A stretch of DNA of 8,722 nt, taken from an uncultured Litorilinea sp. (GTDB taxonomy: Bacteria > Chloroflexota > Anaerolineae > Caldilineales > Caldilineaceae). A program made the translations under genes and the position numbers. The stretch is taken from contig CAKZVN010000328.1 in NCBI GenBank assembly GCA_937922105.1, forward strand, positions 1 to 8,722, written 5' to 3'. How positions within the stretch are numbered: the stretch's first letter is position 1; every line of letters begins with the position of its first letter. The notes below the pieces were generated by a model. That model searched no databases and was not told the origin of the DNA. It was given only the letters and a program-made list of their open reading frames with translations. Positions 6,097-8,722 of the stretch are shown here, piece by piece.

Positions 6097-6111
6097 TGCG
6101 GTGAAACCGCA
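6097..6111. repeat. Short palindrome TGCGGT-gaa-ACCGCA in the intergenic gap
   Basis: Perfect 6-base arms with a 3-base centre lie in the 161-base gap between the GH3-like gene and the dehydrogenase, 47 bases before the dehydrogenase start. GTGAAACCG within it occurs again at 6070-6078. It could be an operator or a small hairpin in the leader; no convincing -10/-35 pair is visible beside it. Confidence 0.35.
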
Positions 6112-6211
6112 TGGACTGACGCGGTGATGATGTGACGGCGGGGCGCACCGAATCGGCGACGCTGCTCCGCACCAGGGCGGATTAGGGCGAAGACGGCGCG
6201 GACGCGAGCGT

Positions 6212-8722
6212 TTACTCGCTGGTCCGCAGTTGCAGCCAGACCAGCGGCAAGAGCATGGCGATCAAGACCACCGGTACGCCGCCCCAGACACGCAGACTGT
6301 CTTGCAGCCATGCGCCACCCGGTAGCCAGCCGAGGGCATACAGGATATAAGCCGCCAGCCCGCAGTTTACGGCCCACAGCAGGTTGTTCACCAGCGTGGC
6401 GCGCGGCAGGATACGCAATTGCACCACCAGGAGCAAGCCCAACGCAACCAACATCACCAGCAGTGTCACCGCCAATGAAGCCAGGTTGATTGGGGATGGC
6501 GTGGGCGACGCGGAAGCGGTGTCGCCCGCGGGTTGGGGCAGGGGCGCTTCCGCCGGCGGCGCAGGAGTAGGCGTGGGCGGAGATGGGGCAGGTGTGGGCG
6601 CAGCTGCACCGGCTACCGCAACAGGACCTTGCACGCTAAGCGTCAGGACTTCGTTGGAGACGGCATCCCCGGCGCGCGCGGTGACATGCGCGGTCCCGCT
6701 ACGGCTGACCGCCATCTCGCGTACAGCCATGCCGTTTAGGGTGGTGGCGATTTCCACATCGCGACTGCCGTCGTCCTCATAGACCAGCGCCAGCTCCACC
6801 GGGGTGCCGTTGCGAACCGGCTTGCCGTTGCGGTCCAGGACCGGCCCAGCCTGGATGCGTAGCCAGGCGCCCAGTTCGACTGCCGGTAGACCGATGTTTT
6901 CTTGGGCTGGGTCGCCTGCGATCACAGTGCCGTCCGGTTTGGTGATCAGCAAGTCAATGGGGCGGGCCGGGTCGGGCTGTAAACGCTCGCTCAAGACGGC
7001 GAAGCGCGTCCCGGCGACGCTGACAGGCGGCGCGCCCGTGGGCGTGAAGGAGCGAAAGAGCGCGCGTACCGCGGTCTCCAGAAACGGTTGCGTCTTGCCG
7101 TAGACCGCGTAGTAGGCGCTGAGTTTGCTGATCTCGGTGGTGTCCAGGTAATAGGGGGCGTGCAATGCCAGCACCACCAGGCGTTGGTTGGCGGGTTGCG
7201 CGCCTCGTTTGCTGAGGAACTGTTTGACCGCGCTGCCCGCGCCGGCTGTTTCCACATCCAGCATGGCAAAGATGATCCAGTCGGCGTCGTCAATCAGTTG
7301 CCGGGTTTTTTCCTGTTTGTTGAGCAGCGGGCCGTCGGCGGGGTCCTGCTCCCCACCGGTTGTGTCAGGTGTCGGGGAGACCACGGTCGCTGTATCGTTC
7401 TCTGTGGCGGGTGGGGTCGCAGCCTCGGTGGCAAGCCATTCCGCCAGGTCGGCAAAGGTCAAACTGGCGACCTGTTCGGGGGCCAATTGTCCCGTTCCCT
7501 CGCGCCCGTAGAGACGATTGATGATCATGGCCAGGTCGTCGGGGCCGACTGTCGCTTCTGCCAGACAGCCGTCGCATTCGCGCCCCAGCCGGCTGTCGGT
7601 GATGATCAGCAGGCGATCACTGGGCTGGGGCGCAACGGCATCCGCGACCGTTGCGGGGTCCGGGGCGAGGATGGTAAAGGACTCGCGCGCGACTTGGGTG
7701 ACCACTGCCAGCGCCTCGGCTTGCGCTTCCCCGCGCAGCGGCGCCAAGTCTGCCGTAGTCACCAGGACAACTTCCGGCGGGATGAGCAAGCGGCTGTCCG
7801 GCGCTGAAGTGCCGGCTGCGGTCTCCGCCTGGGGTGTCGGCGCGAGGTGTGCGCCGTACAGACGCAGTTTGAGTGTGAGGATGCGCCGCGTGGCGGCGTC
7901 TACCTGGGCCGCGAAGTCGGGGTCGCGCAGATAACGTTCTTGGAAAAAGCCGATGGTCTCCTTGATGTTGCGTTTTTCACTTTCCCAGCGGTCATCCAGG
8001 CTAAAACGGTCGAGATAGAGAATATCGTGACCCGCGAGGAAGGCTTCCAGCGCCACGCGGCGATAGGGGAAATCGGTCAAGGAGGCATCATAGTGGCGGC
8101 GAATGGCGGGCGCGCCCAAAACGTTGCTGACCACAAGACCACCGGCTGCGCGCCAATCGGCAAAGCCCTCGTTTGCCAGCACATTGCGCAGTTCGGGCGA
8201 CAAACTCAGGGGCGTGTTGCGCCCCGTGCCAGGGCCTTGATAGGCGCTGTACCGGATATGGGCCGACATCAAGGCGTCGGTGGCGGCGGGGTCGCCGTCG
8301 TCGCGCAAAATGCTGGAAGGATTGCGCGTGACCGCAAGAAAGGGCGGCAAGGTGATGCGCTGGAGTTCCTGGGCCGAGCGCTGCACCGTGGGCACTTCTT
8401 GGTCGGGCAGGCGGTCGGCATCGCCTGCGCCGGGGAAGTGACGCGCCACCGTTGCCACACGTCCCTGTGCGCCGGTGTGTACCCCGGCGATATAGGCGCG
8501 CCCCATCTGCGCCACCCAGAACGGGTCACCGCCGAAGAGATGCAAGCCCAGCGCGCCCACCGCATCCGTGCGCGGTTGCACCAAGACATCCAACGCCGGT
8601 CCCAGCAGCAGATTGACCCCCACCGCAGCCAATTCACGGCCCACGATTTGGCCGACCCGGTTGGTTAACTCCGGGTTCCAAGTCGCGCCCAGCGCCATGG
8701 CGCTGGGGAGGGGGGTGAAGCC
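6212..8722 (-). CDS. Membrane-anchored glycoside hydrolase family 3-like protein, probably inactive (5' end beyond the window)
   Basis: The frame is open to the right edge, adding GFTPLPSA before the Met at 8698; that Met is internal, since TPLPSAMALGAT is a conserved NagZ/GH3 segment. Numbering from it, residues 1-285 form the GH3 barrel: VGVNLLLGPALDV (26-38), RHFPGAGD (86-93), GLVVSNVLGAPAI (187-199), AFLAGHDILYL (219-229). The usual KHFPGHGDT...DSH loop lacks the His and the Asp-X-His dyad, and the nucleophile Asp position is N192. Residues about 308-575 resemble the GH3 C-terminal sandwich, ending in the typical FTPTGAPPVSVAGT, but interrupted by a Thr/Pro/Asp-rich insert (427-457). An Ig-like region (about 580-692) and a Pro-rich stalk (697-737) follow. 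Three membrane helices come last (about 739-761, 769-791, 803-823). The main part should be outside the membrane. Cys375 and Cys378 form a CxxC. The substrate is unknown; a sugar-binding or structural role is inferred. Confidence 0.88.
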   Translation of the reverse strand, partial: GFTPLPSAMALGATWNPELTNRVGQIVGRELAAVGVNLLLGPALDVLVQPRTDAVGALGLHLFGGDPFWVAQMGRAYIAGVHTGAQGRVATVARHFPGAGDADRLPDQEVPTVQRSAQELQRITLPPFLAVTRNPSSILRDDGDPAATDALMSAHIRYSAYQGPGTGRNTPLSLSPELRNVLANEGFADWRAAGGLVVSNVLGAPAIRRHYDASLTDFPYRRVALEAFLAGHDILYLDRFSLDDRWESEKRNIKETIGFFQERYLRDPDFAAQVDAATRRILTLKLRLYGAHLAPTPQAETAAGTSAPDSRLLIPPEVVLVTTADLAPLRGEAQAEALAVVTQVARESFTILAPDPATVADAVAPQPSDRLLIITDSRLGRECDGCLAEATVGPDDLAMIINRLYGREGTGQLAPEQVASLTFADLAEWLATEAATPPATENDTATVVSPTPDTTGGEQDPADGPLLNKQEKTRQLIDDADWIIFAMLDVETAGAGSAVKQFLSKRGAQPANQRLVVLALHAPYYLDTTEISKLSAYYAVYGKTQPFLETAVRALFRSFTPTGAPPVSVAGTRFAVLSERLQPDPARPIDLLITKPDGTVIAGDPAQENIGLPAVELGAWLRIQAGPVLDRNGKPVRNGTPVELALVYEDDGSRDVEIATTLNGMAVREMAVSRSGTAHVTARAGDAVSNEVLTLSVQGPVAVAGAAAPTPAPSPPTPTPAPPAEAPLPQPAGDTASASPTPSPINLASLAVTLLVMLVALGLLLVVQLRILPRATLVNNLLWAVNCGLAAYILYALGWLPGGAWLQDSLRVWGGVPVVLIAMLLPLVWLQLRTSE

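Noticed and set aside
6051..6377. 109-codon extension of the dehydrogenase
   Set aside because: Arg/Ala-rich sequence without homology that overlaps the end of the GH3-like gene; AAGGAG and the Rossmann start fix the ATG at 6050.
6488..6610. Low-complexity repeats in the DNA of the Pro-rich stalk
   Set aside because: The repetition comes from Pro/Thr/Ala codons of a linker, not from a tandem or CRISPR repeat.
7088..8668. Two plus-strand frames opposite the GH3-like gene
   Set aside because: Both lack recognisable domains and mirror the coding strand; the minus-strand frame is continuous with GH3 motifs and membrane helices.

Overview
The window is GC-rich. Every convincing gene lies on the minus strand, so the reading direction is from high to low coordinates. 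Protein flavour (a Pro/Thr-linked, membrane-anchored GH3-like protein, an FkbM methyltransferase, a free-standing molybdenum hydroxylase subunit) suggests an environmental bacterium, most likely Chloroflexota. That assignment is an impression from the proteins, not a demonstrated placement.

Layout in transcription order. (1) 8722-6212: a large extracytoplasmic protein, 5'-truncated by the window edge. It has a glycoside hydrolase family 3 (NagZ-like) fold, a Pro-rich linker and three C-terminal membrane helices. Its catalytic residues appear to be replaced, so it looks like a pseudoenzyme. (2) 6050-5148: an NAD(P)-dependent beta-hydroxyacid dehydrogenase of the tartronate semialdehyde reductase / 3-hydroxyisobutyrate dehydrogenase type, followed by a strong hairpin at 5138-5092 that probably ends transcription. 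(3) 5091-4598: about 490 bases without an intact gene, partly more AT-rich than the flanks. It holds the first 18 codons of a sulfatase on the minus strand, broken off abruptly, and the remains of a small plus-strand reading frame that meets it at about 4995-5001. This looks like a deletion or rearrangement scar. (4) 4597-1951: a HIT-family nucleotide hydrolase, preceded by a candidate promoter, then a xanthine dehydrogenase-type molybdopterin subunit 16 bases downstream. (5) 1903-381: an FkbM-family methyltransferase overlapping by 4 bases a conserved-looking protein of unknown function whose C-terminus resembles a degraded DUF559/Vsr-like nuclease fold. (6) 346-1: the N-terminus of a polytopic membrane protein that runs off the left edge.

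The close spacing from HIT to the left-edge membrane protein (gaps of 16, 47, -4 and 34 bases) suggests one operon of at least five genes. The functions do not form an obvious pathway. The molybdenum subunit has no FAD or iron-sulfur partner gene next to it. The points most worth a second look are the apparently inactive GH3 protein, the sulfatase scar, the orphan molybdenum hydroxylase, and the nuclease-like domain with a lost catalytic signature.
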